Of a stretch of DNA of 64,000 bases, positions 25,271 through 33,258 are shown piece by piece. Source of the stretch: JBAYNW01 sp041678605 (GTDB lineage: Bacteria; Cyanobacteriota; Vampirovibrionia; Gastranaerophilales; Gastranaerophilaceae); NCBI GenBank assembly GCA_041678605.1, contig JBAYNW010000007.1:10783-74782 (forward strand), written 5' to 3'. A program made the translations under genes and the position numbers. The notes under the pieces were generated by a model, which saw only the letters and a list, made by a program, of their open reading frames with translations, ran no database searches and had not been told where the DNA came from. Within the stretch, counting starts at the first letter, position 1; each line of letters opens with the position of its first letter.

Positions 25271-25289
25271 CCCACCATCCGCCCCATAT
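25271..25289 (+). repeat. tRNA-His 3'-end copy 3 (att-like site)
   Basis: CCCACCATCCGCCCCATAT equals 23829-23847 at all 19 positions. It ends the interval carrying the 337-aa gene and is followed by a weak hairpin with a T-run (about 25300-25340). Three tRNA-end copies imply two successive insertions, or one insertion plus partial deletion. Confidence 0.9.
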
Positions 25290-25353
25290 TTATGACAAAA
25301 AACAGACTCACAAATGGGAGTCCGTGTATTTGTATTTTTTCATGCAAGTTAAA

Positions 25354-25372
25354 GCGGGCAAAATTTGCCCGC
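25354..25372 (-). terminator. hairpin after the 155-aa gene
   Basis: GCGGGCAAA-a-TTTGCCCGC, 14 bp past the minus-strand stop at 25386. The following T-run is short (TTTAA), so it is a moderate terminator. Confidence 0.6.
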
Positions 25373-25385
25373 CTGTAGCTTAAGG

Positions 25386-25853
25386 TCATTTTGTTTTTAT
25401 ATAACTTGTGTCCACAGACCAGATATTGGCATCTTCAAGTTCCGTTAAGGTAGTCCTTAAATTTCCATTCTGTTTTGTAGTAACAATTTTAACCGGCTTA
25501 GTCCCTTTTGCATTTTTTGCATTAAAATATTTTTCTATTGAGTAATGCATTTCATTCTTGCCCCAACCCTGAACGAATTCCATGATCTTAATTATCCACT
25601 CGCCTTGAGTTATGCGATTGGTTTTTAGGTTTTGCAGGTTATTTACCCAGTTTAAATTATTAAAAATCTGTTTTGCCCTTGATGTCAAAAATTTTTGAGC
25701 TTCTTGTTCATATTTTTTCATTTTTATTTCTTCTTTTGTGGGTGGAATGTACCTGGACGGGGGCGGGTTGTAGAAACCGAATGTGACGCAACCGGTTTTT
25801 TCATTCCGTGTGTTCTGTTGTTTGGCTAAATTGCCAAGTGCGTAAATTTTCAT
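25386..25853 (-). CDS. unknown 155-aa lineage-specific protein
   Basis: No family is recognised. It begins MKIYALGNLAKQQN and has a Pro-rich stretch (about 29-38) followed by a basic helical region and a C-terminal beta-rich part. No membrane segment or catalytic motif. AAAGGAGA lies upstream of the ATG, a strong ribosome site. A short basic N-terminus, a Gly/Phe element and then a helical body resembles other unknown proteins in this window (26213-26587, 46111-46503), which may share a lineage-specific role. Confidence 0.7.
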   Translation of the reverse strand: MKIYALGNLAKQQNTRNEKTGCVTFGFYNPPPSRYIPPTKEEIKMKKYEQEAQKFLTSRAKQIFNNLNWVNNLQNLKTNRITQGEWIIKIMEFVQGWGKNEMHYSIEKYFNAKNAKGTKPVKIVTTKQNGNLRTTLTELEDANIWSVDTSYIKTK

Positions 25854-26212
25854 TTTTTCTCCTTTCGTTGCAAAAACGCGTGCAAAGACGCATTAATGCT
25901 TTTTGTAATAATTTTGTTATTTTTATACACGCAAAAATTAATTATTGATGTTTTCAATAATTAAGAAATTAGCAACTAAATCGAAATTTGATTGTTAATA
26001 ATAAGTGCATAAGTTCCTCTTTTTATAATCTACTACTCTTGTAACATAAATATGAATTTTTGTCAAGAGGGTAAAATAAGCAGTGTGGAAATACTTTTTC
26101 ACAAACAAAAAGTCCGTAGGTTGGGGTTTCTACCCCAACAGCATTATTTTGTTGGGCTGAAAGCCCAACCTACAAATATCTCACGGTTCAAAATCCCTGA
26201 TATTCCCAGCTA
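25854..26212. other. 359-bp gap with a composite hairpin
   Basis: AT-rich, no credible gene. An open frame at 26052-26282 on the plus strand runs through the hairpin and lacks a ribosome site. The main feature is the hairpin at 26116-26173. Confidence 0.6.
26116..26173. repeat. composite GTAGGTTGGG hairpin element
   Basis: The outer arms GTAGGTTGGG and CCCAACCTAC enclose two inner hairpins (GTTGGGG-tttcta-CCCCAAC and GTTGGGCT-gaa-AGCCCAAC), a three-way-junction layout. Single related hairpins occur at 23203-23222 and 46658-46675. Confidence 0.75.
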
Positions 26213-26587
26213 TCAATATATCCTGTATTTATCAAGATTTGATGGCTTAATAGGCTTTAAATCTTTAATGGCCCCACGGTAGGCATCAATTAACATTGTT
26301 CGTTTAAGTGCTATGAAATCTCGAGATATTTTTGAAAACCCTTCAAACAATTCTCCCCCATCTTTTGTTACTACCCGCAAGCCTATATCTATTGAATCTT
26401 CACATTCTTGCGGGAAAATCGTTACCACATCCCTTTTACGATTATGTTTTAGGTTAGAGATTCCCGAATCAAGCTCTTTAAGTTCTTCCAAACCAAGCAG
26501 TTTTTCAAAACGATTACCCACGGCATTATCAATAAGGTGAACCTTTGATTTGAATCCAACATTTGGACCTTGTATTTTTGATATCAT
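26213..26587 (-). CDS. unknown 124-aa lineage-specific protein
   Basis: No family is recognised. It begins MISKIQGPNVGFKSKVHLID and contains VVTIFPQECEDSIDIGLRVVTKDG, probably beta-rich, then a helical C-terminus. AAGGAG lies 6 bases before the ATG. A short basic start followed by a Phe-Lys-Ser/Ala element also opens the 527-aa protein (VSFEAKLEI) and is close to 46111-46503 (SFTSIYTKV), suggesting a shared lineage-specific N-terminal motif. No secretion signal or membrane helix is seen. Confidence 0.7.
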   Translation of the reverse strand: MISKIQGPNVGFKSKVHLIDNAVGNRFEKLLGLEELKELDSGISNLKHNRKRDVVTIFPQECEDSIDIGLRVVTKDGGELFEGFSKISRDFIALKRTMLIDAYRGAIKDLKPIKPSNLDKYRIY

Positions 26588-26997
26588 AACTTCTCCTTAT
26601 GGTGTCTGTATAAAATTAACTACCTGATGTTTCATTGTAATAGAAATTGCCGAATAAAGTAAATACCGATTTTATATATACGAAACATATAATCATCCCG
26701 AATCTCAAGGCTATTTCGCATTTTTTAAAATTTATGTTTGAGCTTGCGGAAAAATTAAAATTTTTCTCGCAAGCTCCTCTGTCCGGCTTTCATCCTTACC
26801 GCCGGCTGTCCCGCAGCCGGTAAGGATTTAGCACTTCTAAGGTCGGATTTGAAAAAGTTCTAAAAATTGTCATTTTTAGACTTTTTCCGCATCCTCTTAA
26901 TAAATCTTTATTATTTCATATTTTATATTGCATTGTTTTTTAGTTTAATTTAACATTTAGGAAAGACTTGTGGAGTTAAAATCAAAAAGGTTAAACT
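26588..26997. other. 410-bp gap with three consecutive strong hairpins
   Basis: No gene is seen. 26740-26886 carries three stable stem-loops in a row. A tcatcccgaatctc fragment (about 26694-26707) is of the dispersed repeat type also present at 28.7 and 63.1 kb. The far right probably contains the promoter of the 527-aa gene. Confidence 0.6.
26740..26886. repeat. cluster of three hairpins, possible structured RNA or MITE-like element
   Basis: Hairpin 1 (26740-26776): GAGCTTGCG with CGCAAGCTC and an inner AAAAATT/AATTTTT. Hairpin 2 (26793-26826): TCCTTACC and CCGGCTG arms with a small bulge. Hairpin 3 (26852-26886): AAAAAGTTCTAAAAAT against ATTTTTAGACTTTTT. TGCGGAAAAA (26745) and TTTTTCCGCA (26882) also form an outer inverted pair. 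Confidence 0.65.
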
Positions 26998-28581
26998 GTG
27001 ATTGTCAGTTCATGCATACTTGATAATATCGGGAGAACCACAAACAGAAACAGTATCAGAAAGAAAGATGTTTCGTTTGAGGCAAAATTGGAGATTCCGC
27101 TTTATGAAGTCAAGAATGCAAATGTCTTTAAAAAAATCTTACCAACCCTTGCCCTTTTGGGTTCTATCGTCGGGAGTCTGGGGTATTTAATCGGCGGCAC
27201 CGGTCTGTTTTACGATTTGTATTACGAAAAACATAATAAAATAAACAATAATGACAATTCTAAAAAAGGGTTGTCATCTTTTTTTGATAAATCCCCAAAA
27301 GATAAAAAACCTGAAGAAGGTGTTAAAACAATCGAAGCAACTACAAAATTCGGAAAAATAGGGATAAACTGTGCAAGAACAGCCGTTGCGGCAACCGCCG
27401 CAGCAGGTATGGCATGCGGGCTGGGCGAAGGCATACCCCTGATGGCACTCGGGGAAGCGACGAACCTGAGTTCCGCAAAAATTATCGAAACGCCTGTCGG
27501 AACAGGGCTTTTCGGGATTGGTATTGCCTCTATCTTTGCAGGGCTTGCCCTTGACAACACCCCTAACTTAAAACTCAATTATTTTGAACTTATGGCAGAA
27601 AAACGTTTTGCAAATAAAGCCAAACTTATTTTAAAGAACATGTTGACGGTTGCCAAAGAAATCAGCATTTCTATTTGGGAAATTTTAAAATATAGTTACA
27701 AGCCTAAATTTTGGAAAGAAAATATTTTACGGATTACTCCCAAAAATGTTATATTTAGCGAAGTAACAAACAAGGATGGTAAATTAACCCTTCAAAATGA
27801 ATTAAGGCATAACAAAAATATAATTATGCATGCGGCCTCGTTCACCCTCGCAGTAGGCGGTTTCGGAATTATTATATCTTCGTTGCTAAATCAGAAAAAG
27901 GCTCAAAAAATTGGCCTACAGGTTGAAGAAGGCGGTTTCCTTTTTGATAATTTCGGAATGACTAAATTTGGACTCGATAAATTTACAACAGGCGGAAAAT
28001 CAGCAGGAGCTTCATTTGCAATCGGTGGTGCAATAAATGCGGTAAGTCAATGTATGGGAATCGACAACAAGGATGGCCGTGCACTTCAATGGCTTGGAAT
28101 ATCAGGAGTATTCCTCGGATACGCCATTGACAGGGGCAAACACCTCAGGGACTCACTTAAAAATGCCAAAGCGAGGTCTGAATTAACGCAGATTGTGCGT
28201 GAATGGAAAATTGACCTTTCGGATTTTGTTGAAAACAAAGCAGAGCTTAGAAAACTCCTCAAGGAAATAAAAACTAAAAAAGCAATAACCAACGATAAAT
28301 TTAAAGAAATAAAAAAGATTTTTGATACTGTTTTGCTTAAAAAAGGCGAGTTTGATTCAAATACCAAAGCAATTAAAGAAGAGATTGCAAGCAAATTGGA
28401 TAATCTGCTTCTTGATAAAGCCAAAAATAGAAAGGCCAAGGACGAGACTTTCGCAGAGAGGTTTAAGTCACAAGAAGTAATGGAATATGAAAAAGCGAAA
28501 AACATGCTAAAAATTTGTACCGAAAAAACATTTGGCAAAAAACCTAACAAGGTCGGGACCAGAGATATTGAAATTTTATAA
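26998..28581 (+). CDS. unknown multi-pass membrane protein, 527 aa, lineage-specific
   Basis: No family is recognised. Short cytoplasmic-like N-terminus, hydrophobic helix (about 44-70, ILPTLALLGSIVGSLGYLIG), charged loop, Ala/Gly-rich hydrophobic segments (about 125-150 and 160-180), two more around 280-305 and 340-385, then a long Lys/Glu-rich helical tail (about 390-525). Gly/Ala-rich helices with a charged tail resemble the 458-aa protein at 43307-44683 in style. GTG start with AAAAGG seven bases upstream. Single-gene unit. Confidence 0.7.
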   Translation: MIVSSCILDNIGRTTNRNSIRKKDVSFEAKLEIPLYEVKNANVFKKILPTLALLGSIVGSLGYLIGGTGLFYDLYYEKHNKINNNDNSKKGLSSFFDKSPKDKKPEEGVKTIEATTKFGKIGINCARTAVAATAAAGMACGLGEGIPLMALGEATNLSSAKIIETPVGTGLFGIGIASIFAGLALDNTPNLKLNYFELMAEKRFANKAKLILKNMLTVAKEISISIWEILKYSYKPKFWKENILRITPKNVIFSEVTNKDGKLTLQNELRHNKNIIMHAASFTLAVGGFGIIISSLLNQKKAQKIGLQVEEGGFLFDNFGMTKFGLDKFTTGGKSAGASFAIGGAINAVSQCMGIDNKDGRALQWLGISGVFLGYAIDRGKHLRDSLKNAKARSELTQIVREWKIDLSDFVENKAELRKLLKEIKTKKAITNDKFKEIKKIFDTVLLKKGEFDSNTKAIKEEIASKLDNLLLDKAKNRKAKDETFAERFKSQEVMEYEKAKNMLKICTEKTFGKKPNKVGTRDIEIL

Positions 28582-28595
28582 AGTTATACAAAAGA

Positions 28596-28771
28596 GTGGG
28601 CAAAAATCCTTCTGCAAAACTCGTCGTGCCGGAACATTAGGTTAAGGTTTAGATATGGATAGTCCTTAATCCGGCATCTCAAGAGTGAGATCCCGAATAT
28701 GGACACCCAAAATTTGGGCCGATAACTTAAGTTTCGGGATGACGTAGAGGGCCTTTTGCCCGCCCTTTTTT
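28596..28771. repeat. nested palindromes inside terminator-like arms
   Basis: GTGGGCAAAA (28596-28605) and TTTTGCCCGCC (28754-28764, followed by six T) look like the two arms of one terminator held 148 nt apart. Between them are paired short arms (TGCCGGA/TCCGGCA; GATCCCGAA/TTCGGGAT; CCCAAAATTTGGG). This looks like a palindromic element inserted into the loop of the terminator of the 527-aa gene. Confidence 0.6.
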
Positions 28772-28783
28772 ATTTATTTTAAA

Positions 28784-30094
28784 TTAACGGCAGCAGCAGC
28801 AGCTTTTATTTTCGTTTTGGCCTTTGAAAGCCTTTAATCCGAGGTATTTAGATGCTGAGCCGAGTTCTTGCTCGATTCTGATTAACTGGTTATATTTGGC
28901 AATTCTGTCAGAGCGTGATGCTGAACCGGTTTTAATCTGTCCGCAGCTTGTTGCGACAGCCAGATCGGCAATAAATGTATCTTCAGTTTCGCCTGAACGG
29001 TGGGAAATCACCGCTGTATATCCCGCTTCGTGAGCCATTGAAATGGCTGCAAGTGTTTCGGTTAATGTACCGATTTGGTTCAATTTAATCAAAACAGAAT
29101 TAGCAACTCCTCTTTGAATCCCTTCGGCAATTCTGCCTGTGTTCGTAACAAACAGGTCATCTCCGACTAATTGGACTTTGTTGCCGAGTTTTTCTGTTAT
29201 TAATTTCCAGCCTTCCCAATCTTCTTCGGCCATGCCGTCTTCGATTGAGATAATAGGATATTTTTCTACTAAATTAGCGTAAAAGTCAACCATTTCTTCT
29301 CTTGAAAGAACTTTGCCTTCGCCTTTAAGGTTATATTTACCGTCTTCGTAGAATTCAGATGATGCAGGGTCCAGGCAGATTTTAATCTGATCTGTTGTAT
29401 AGCCTGCTTTTTTGATTGCTTCAATAATGACTTCAATAGCTTCTTCGTTTGAAGATAAATTTGGAGCAAATCCTCCTTCATCGCCGACTGAAGTAACCAT
29501 TCCTCTGTCGCTTAAAACTTTTTTCAAGTTATGGAATGTTTCAGACCCCATCCTTATGGCTTCTTGAAAATTAATCGCACCTACAGGAGCAATCATGAAT
29601 TCTTGCAAATCAACGTTGTTATCAGCGTGAGCCCCACCGTTTATTATGTTCATCATAGGTGTTGGCAGAGTGTTTGCGGAAATTCCGCCCAAATATCTGT
29701 AAAGAGGCATTTCATAAGCCAAAGAAGCTGCTTTTGCAACTGCCAGAGAAACTCCCAAAATGGCATTGGCTCCGAGGCTTGATTTATTGCTTGTGCCGTC
29801 CAATTGCAGCATAATACTATCGATTTCTTGCTGGTTAGAAGCATCTTCCCCGATGAGTTCAGGTGCGATTTTGCTGTTAACATTGTCAACTGCCTGCAAA
29901 ACCCCTTTACCTAAGTACATTGACTTATCACCGTCTCTAAGCTCTAACGCTTCAAATATACCGGTAGAAGCTCCTGATGGAACAGCCGCTCTGCCCATAA
30001 CCCCGCATGATAATTTAACATCAACTTCAACGGTCGGATTACCGCGTGAGTCTAAAATTTGTCTTGCCGTAATATCTTCAATAAATGTTGGCAT
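28784..30094 (-). CDS. eno: enolase
   Basis: Enolase converts 2-phosphoglycerate to phosphoenolpyruvate in glycolysis. The 436 aa give the usual length. Motifs: ARQILDSRGNPTVEVDV at the start, PMMNIINGGAHADNNVD, SVGDEGGFAPN, SIEDGMAEEDW, LVGDDLFVTN, LIKLNQIGTLTE and SHRSGETEDTFIADLAV. All metal ligands and catalytic residues are recognisable. The C-terminus is unusual: KS followed by four Cys and Arg, absent from typical enolases; it could bind metal or react to oxidation. It lies upstream of no co-directional close gene; hsp20 precedes it behind a strong terminator. Confidence 0.98.
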   Translation of the reverse strand: MPTFIEDITARQILDSRGNPTVEVDVKLSCGVMGRAAVPSGASTGIFEALELRDGDKSMYLGKGVLQAVDNVNSKIAPELIGEDASNQQEIDSIMLQLDGTSNKSSLGANAILGVSLAVAKAASLAYEMPLYRYLGGISANTLPTPMMNIINGGAHADNNVDLQEFMIAPVGAINFQEAIRMGSETFHNLKKVLSDRGMVTSVGDEGGFAPNLSSNEEAIEVIIEAIKKAGYTTDQIKICLDPASSEFYEDGKYNLKGEGKVLSREEMVDFYANLVEKYPIISIEDGMAEEDWEGWKLITEKLGNKVQLVGDDLFVTNTGRIAEGIQRGVANSVLIKLNQIGTLTETLAAISMAHEAGYTAVISHRSGETEDTFIADLAVATSCGQIKTGSASRSDRIAKYNQLIRIEQELGSASKYLGLKAFKGQNENKSCCCCR

Positions 30095-30169
30095 AATATT
30101 TTCTCCTTCTATTCGTACAAAATTCTAATATAACCTGATTATTATCACATAAAGGGTTTTGAAATTCAA

Positions 30170-30207
30170 GAGGGCCGTCCAAAAAAACAATTTTTTGGAC
30201 GGCCCTC
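30170..30207 (-). terminator. strong terminator after hsp20
   Basis: GAGGGCCGTCCAAAAAA and TTTTTTGGACGGCCCTC form a 17-bp perfect stem 15 bp past the hsp20 stop. A/T arms allow use from both directions. Confidence 0.85.
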
Positions 30208-30222
30208 AGTTTTAATCATTAT

Positions 30223-30690
30223 TTATTTTATTGCTAAACGTTTTGATTTTGTTTTTTCAATTTTCTGTTTTGGCATTGAAATTGTCAAAACGCCGTTTTT
30301 GTATTCAGCAACACTTTCATCGCTTTTTATCGGATTTTCAAAAGACACTGTACGAATGTATTTCCCGTAGCGGAACTCGCTTGCGTGTATTTTTTCACTT
30401 TCGTTGTCTTTGCTTTTTTCTTCTTTAATTTCGGCGGTGACTGTCATGTAGTCGTTATTCAGGTCCACATGAATGTCTTCTTTGTTTACACCCGGCAGCT
30501 GCACTTTCACTTTATACTCTTTTTCTGTCTGTTTAAGTTCTATGGCGGGACGCCAGGACGAAATTTTTCTAAGATTAAGCGGATGGGAAAAAGCACTTTC
30601 CATGAACGTATCTCTTAAAAAATTATTAAGCTCCTGATGGATACTATCAAAGCTTAATTCCGGTTCTTTTAGCATTATGTCGTTTTTCAT
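30223..30690 (-). CDS. small heat-shock protein Hsp20
   Basis: This ATP-independent holdase chaperone binds unfolding proteins. It is 155 aa long. The alpha-crystallin domain (about 45-145) contains WRPAIELKQTEKEYKVKVQLPGV split over the first strands, then EDIHVDLNNDYMTVTAEI and the C-terminal GVLTISMPK motif. The ATG at 30690 is chosen for AGGAGGTGTATC upstream; the longer frame to 30777 has no ribosome site. No CIRCE (HrcA) operator is seen upstream, so the heat regulation is not evident from sequence. Confidence 0.95.
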   Translation of the reverse strand: MKNDIMLKEPELSFDSIHQELNNFLRDTFMESAFSHPLNLRKISSWRPAIELKQTEKEYKVKVQLPGVNKEDIHVDLNNDYMTVTAEIKEEKSKDNESEKIHASEFRYGKYIRTVSFENPIKSDESVAEYKNGVLTISMPKQKIEKTKSKRLAIK

Positions 30691-30913
30691 GATACACCTC
30701 CTATTTTTTAATAAACAAGACAAAGCCGGTCTTAAAACCAACGCTCTAACTTTACAATGTTTTTTTGCTAAAGTCATTGCACTTAGCTACTAAAACTAGC
30801 CTGAGGGTTTATACTTTCGGCTAATATAATTGTTTTACTAAGCAATTGATAATAATATCCTTATGGGGAAGTTTGGGCAAAAAATCTAACAGGGTTGTTT
30901 AGCCCAATAATTT

Positions 30914-31195
30914 TTACCCATAAGCTCTAATGTTATCCAAATTTACACTTTGTTGTGCATGCCACAAATCATAAGCAAGTTGCTCTTTGAGCCATATTTC
31001 AGGGGATGTTTTAAAGCATTTTGCGATTTTTAAAGCAACTTCCGGCGTTATTGGAACTTTGCAGTTCACAATATTTGATAAATGTTTTCTGCTAAGCCCG
31101 AGCATTAACGCTGTTTTTGATACGCTCAAGCCAAGTTCTTTTATGTAACCTTCCAATAGTATTTCGCCAGGATGTGCCGGATTATACATTTCCAT
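30914..31195 (-). CDS. higA: HigA-type antitoxin, XRE family
   Basis: About 93 aa with the HigA signature NPAHPGEILLEGYIKELGLS, the helix-turn-helix TALMLGLSRKHLSNIVNCK and PEVALKIAKCFKTSPEIWL. It neutralises HigB and represses the operon. The ATG at 31195 has AAAGGA seven bases upstream; an alternative ATG at 31210 overlaps the higB stop (TGATG) but lacks a ribosome site. Toxin-first gene order is typical for HigBA. Confidence 0.93.
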   Translation of the reverse strand: MEMYNPAHPGEILLEGYIKELGLSVSKTALMLGLSRKHLSNIVNCKVPITPEVALKIAKCFKTSPEIWLKEQLAYDLWHAQQSVNLDNIRAYG

Positions 31196-31209
31196 AATTT
31201 TTCCTTTCA

Positions 31210-31488
31210 TCAATGATAATCTTGATAATTTACAATATAGACATCACCTTTTTCAAGCTTAAATGTTATCCGCCAATTGCCGTTAACTTTCACCGACCAA
31301 TGATTTTTTAAATCTCCTTTTAGTTGATGTAACCTAAAGGAGGGGACGTCCATATCTGATATTAGTTCAATTTGATTTAACCGGGTCAGTATAATTTTAA
31401 TTTTGAGTGCATGCTCTGATTGAATACCTTTCGTTATACCATCCAGATAAAATTTTTCTAATCCCTTATGCTTGAAATTTTTAATCAT
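31210..31488 (-). CDS. higB: HigB-type toxin (RelE superfamily mRNA interferase)
   Basis: The 92-aa toxin cleaves mRNA in the ribosome A site. Features: IKNFKHKGLEKFYLDG, SFRLHQLKGDLKNHWSVKVNGNW (split beta strands typical for HigB) and the C-terminal ITFKLEKGDVYIVNYQDYH with the conserved terminal His. The ATG at 31488 is preceded, only six bases away, by a perfect -10 box, so the mRNA is probably leaderless; a longer frame to 31530 would begin upstream of the promoter. Confidence 0.92.
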   Translation of the reverse strand: MIKNFKHKGLEKFYLDGITKGIQSEHALKIKIILTRLNQIELISDMDVPSFRLHQLKGDLKNHWSVKVNGNWRITFKLEKGDVYIVNYQDYH

Positions 31489-31494
31489 ATTAAC

Positions 31495-31534
31495 ATTATA
31501 ACCAACTTGGTTACACTTGTCAAGTGCCAAGTGT
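31495..31534 (-). promoter_or_regulatory. consensus promoter and HigA operator
   Basis: TTGACA (31523-31518) and TATAAT (31500-31495) are both perfect with 17-bp spacing. Over the -35 lie inverted repeats: CACTTG-t-CAAGTG (31514-31526) and ACACTTG...CAAGTGT (31513-31534). Binding by HigA would block the -35. Transcription would begin at or next to the higB ATG. Confidence 0.85.
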
Positions 31535-31541
31535 TTATTTT

Positions 31542-33209
31542 TTAGCCCGCCACGTAAGGATAAACAACATCGAGGGGTTCTATGATAAAATCTATAAAGA
31601 CAGGACCTTGATATTCAATTGCTTCTTTTAGTGCTGGGATAATTTCTTCTTCTCTTTCGACACGAATTCCTTTTGCCCCGTAGGCTTCAGCCACTTTAAC
31701 AAAATCGGGGCCGGAAATTTCCGTTCCGCAGTAATGCTTTTCAAAAAGTTTTTCCTGCCACTGGCGTACCATTCCGAGATAACCGTTATTCATTATCATT
31801 ACCTTTACAGGTAAGTTGTATTCAACACAGGTTGCAAGCTCCTGAATATTCATTTGAATTGACCCGTCGCCTGCTATATCAAGCACTAGAGCATTTTTGT
31901 CCGCAAGACAGGCACCCATGGCTGCCGGAAAGCCAAAGCCCATTGTACCGAGGCCGCCTGAGGTTAAAAGTTTCCGAGGTTCTTTGAACTTAAAAGCCTG
32001 AGCCGTCCACAGCTGGTGCTGACCGACTTCGGTCGCCACAATAGGGCTGTAATTTTTCGTGTAGTCATAAATTTTTTCCAGAACACTGTGGGGATGTAAT
32101 TTGTCAGAAGGCACTTCGGGGATAATTTTTTTTGATTTCCAGCCGGAAATTTCTTCAATCCACGAAATTTTGGGCTTCGACTTGAAGTTATATGCGTCCT
32201 TTAGCATTAACTGCAAAACTTCCTTTGCATCGCCGATAATAGGAAATTCAATAGGAAAATCCGCTGAAAAAGCTGACGGCTCTAAGTCCAAATAGATTAT
32301 TCGGGCGTTTTTCGCACAATTTTTTACAGGATTAATAATCCTGTCGTTGAATCTTGTTCCGACTGCGAAAAGAACGTCACATTCAATTACGGCCTGATTT
32401 GCCCAGTAATTTCCCAAAACGCCGAGCATGCCCAGATTTGTTTCATCATCTTGTGCGAAGGTTCCGACGCCCATAAGCGTTGTTGTTACAGGGATATTTA
32501 ATTTCTGTGCTAATTCTGTCAACTCGCTTGACGCGTTTGCGGATAAAACCCCGCCGCCCGAGATGATTACAGGCCGTTTTGCTTCACATAAAACGCTTAA
32601 AGACTTTCGGATTAGTTCAATATTGGGTTCGGTTGAGCGAATGGGTGGATGGGCGAATGGATGAACGGGTGGATTGAATTCCGTTTTTGCTTCCAGAATG
32701 TCTTTGGGCAAATCAATTACGACGGGGCCTTTTTTGCCTGTTGTTGCAATAAAAAATGCTTTTTTAATTGTTTGGGCCAAATCTTTAACATCTCTCACCT
32801 GATAGCTCCATTTGGTGCAAGAGCGTGTTATGTCAACAATGTTTACCTCCTGAAAGGCATCGTTGCCGGTCAAATCGGAGTGTACCTGCCCGCAAAAAAC
32901 AACCAGAGGAAATCCGTCAAGGTAGGCATTTGCAATGCCTGTAACAGCGTTAGTCGCACCAGGACCTGATGTGACAAGGGCAACTCCGCATTTATCCAAA
33001 ACTCTCGCATAACCTTCTGCAGCGTGTATTGCCGCTTGCTCGTGTCTCACCAGATAATGTTTTACATCCGTTGTTTTATAAAATTCTTCGTAAATGCTCA
33101 AAATAATGGCTCCGGGATAGCCGAATACCGTGTCTGTTCCCTCTTCTTTCAGGCATTTCATAAAAATTTGGGCACCGGTCAGTTGTTCGGTGATGATATC
33201 ATTCGCCAT
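31542..33209 (-). CDS. ilvB: acetolactate synthase large subunit
   Basis: This TPP-dependent enzyme joins two pyruvates (or pyruvate and 2-oxobutyrate), the first step of branched-chain amino acid synthesis. 555 aa. The N-terminal domain has VFGYPGAIILSIYEEF and RHEQAAIHAAEGYAR with catalytic Glu, then LVTSGPGATNAVTGIANAY. The C-terminal TPP domain has GDGSIQMNIQELAT and IMNNGYLGMVRQWQ. No small regulatory subunit (ilvN) is adjacent and no attenuator leader was seen. The linker after residue 175 contains NPPVHPFAHPPIRS, encoded by an octamer repeat (32637-32676). GGAG lies 9 bases before the start. Confidence 0.95.
   Translation of the reverse strand: MANDIITEQLTGAQIFMKCLKEEGTDTVFGYPGAIILSIYEEFYKTTDVKHYLVRHEQAAIHAAEGYARVLDKCGVALVTSGPGATNAVTGIANAYLDGFPLVVFCGQVHSDLTGNDAFQEVNIVDITRSCTKWSYQVRDVKDLAQTIKKAFFIATTGKKGPVVIDLPKDILEAKTEFNPPVHPFAHPPIRSTEPNIELIRKSLSVLCEAKRPVIISGGGVLSANASSELTELAQKLNIPVTTTLMGVGTFAQDDETNLGMLGVLGNYWANQAVIECDVLFAVGTRFNDRIINPVKNCAKNARIIYLDLEPSAFSADFPIEFPIIGDAKEVLQLMLKDAYNFKSKPKISWIEEISGWKSKKIIPEVPSDKLHPHSVLEKIYDYTKNYSPIVATEVGQHQLWTAQAFKFKEPRKLLTSGGLGTMGFGFPAAMGACLADKNALVLDIAGDGSIQMNIQELATCVEYNLPVKVMIMNNGYLGMVRQWQEKLFEKHYCGTEISGPDFVKVAEAYGAKGIRVEREEEIIPALKEAIEYQGPVFIDFIIEPLDVVYPYVAG
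32637..32676 (+). repeat. in-frame octamer tandem repeat within ilvB
   Basis: Five 8-mers in a row: GCGAATGG, GTGGATGG, GCGAATGG, ATGAACGG, GTGGATTG. They encode a Pro/His-rich linker on the minus strand. Same octamer class as 62942-63004. Confidence 0.75.
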
Positions 33210-33258
33210 TTTATACTCCGATTTAACTTCCCTAATTATATTACTTCATAAAAAATTT

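Noticed and set aside
26052..26282. Open frame of 76 codons on the plus strand
   Set aside because: It spans the composite hairpin and overlaps the end of the 124-aa gene on the other strand, without a ribosome site.
30691..30913. CIRCE operator upstream of hsp20
   Set aside because: No TTAGCACTC inverted repeat was found.
33210..33258. T-box or attenuator before ilvB
   Set aside because: Only 49 bp separate it from the neighbouring gene and no leader peptide or hairpin pair is seen.
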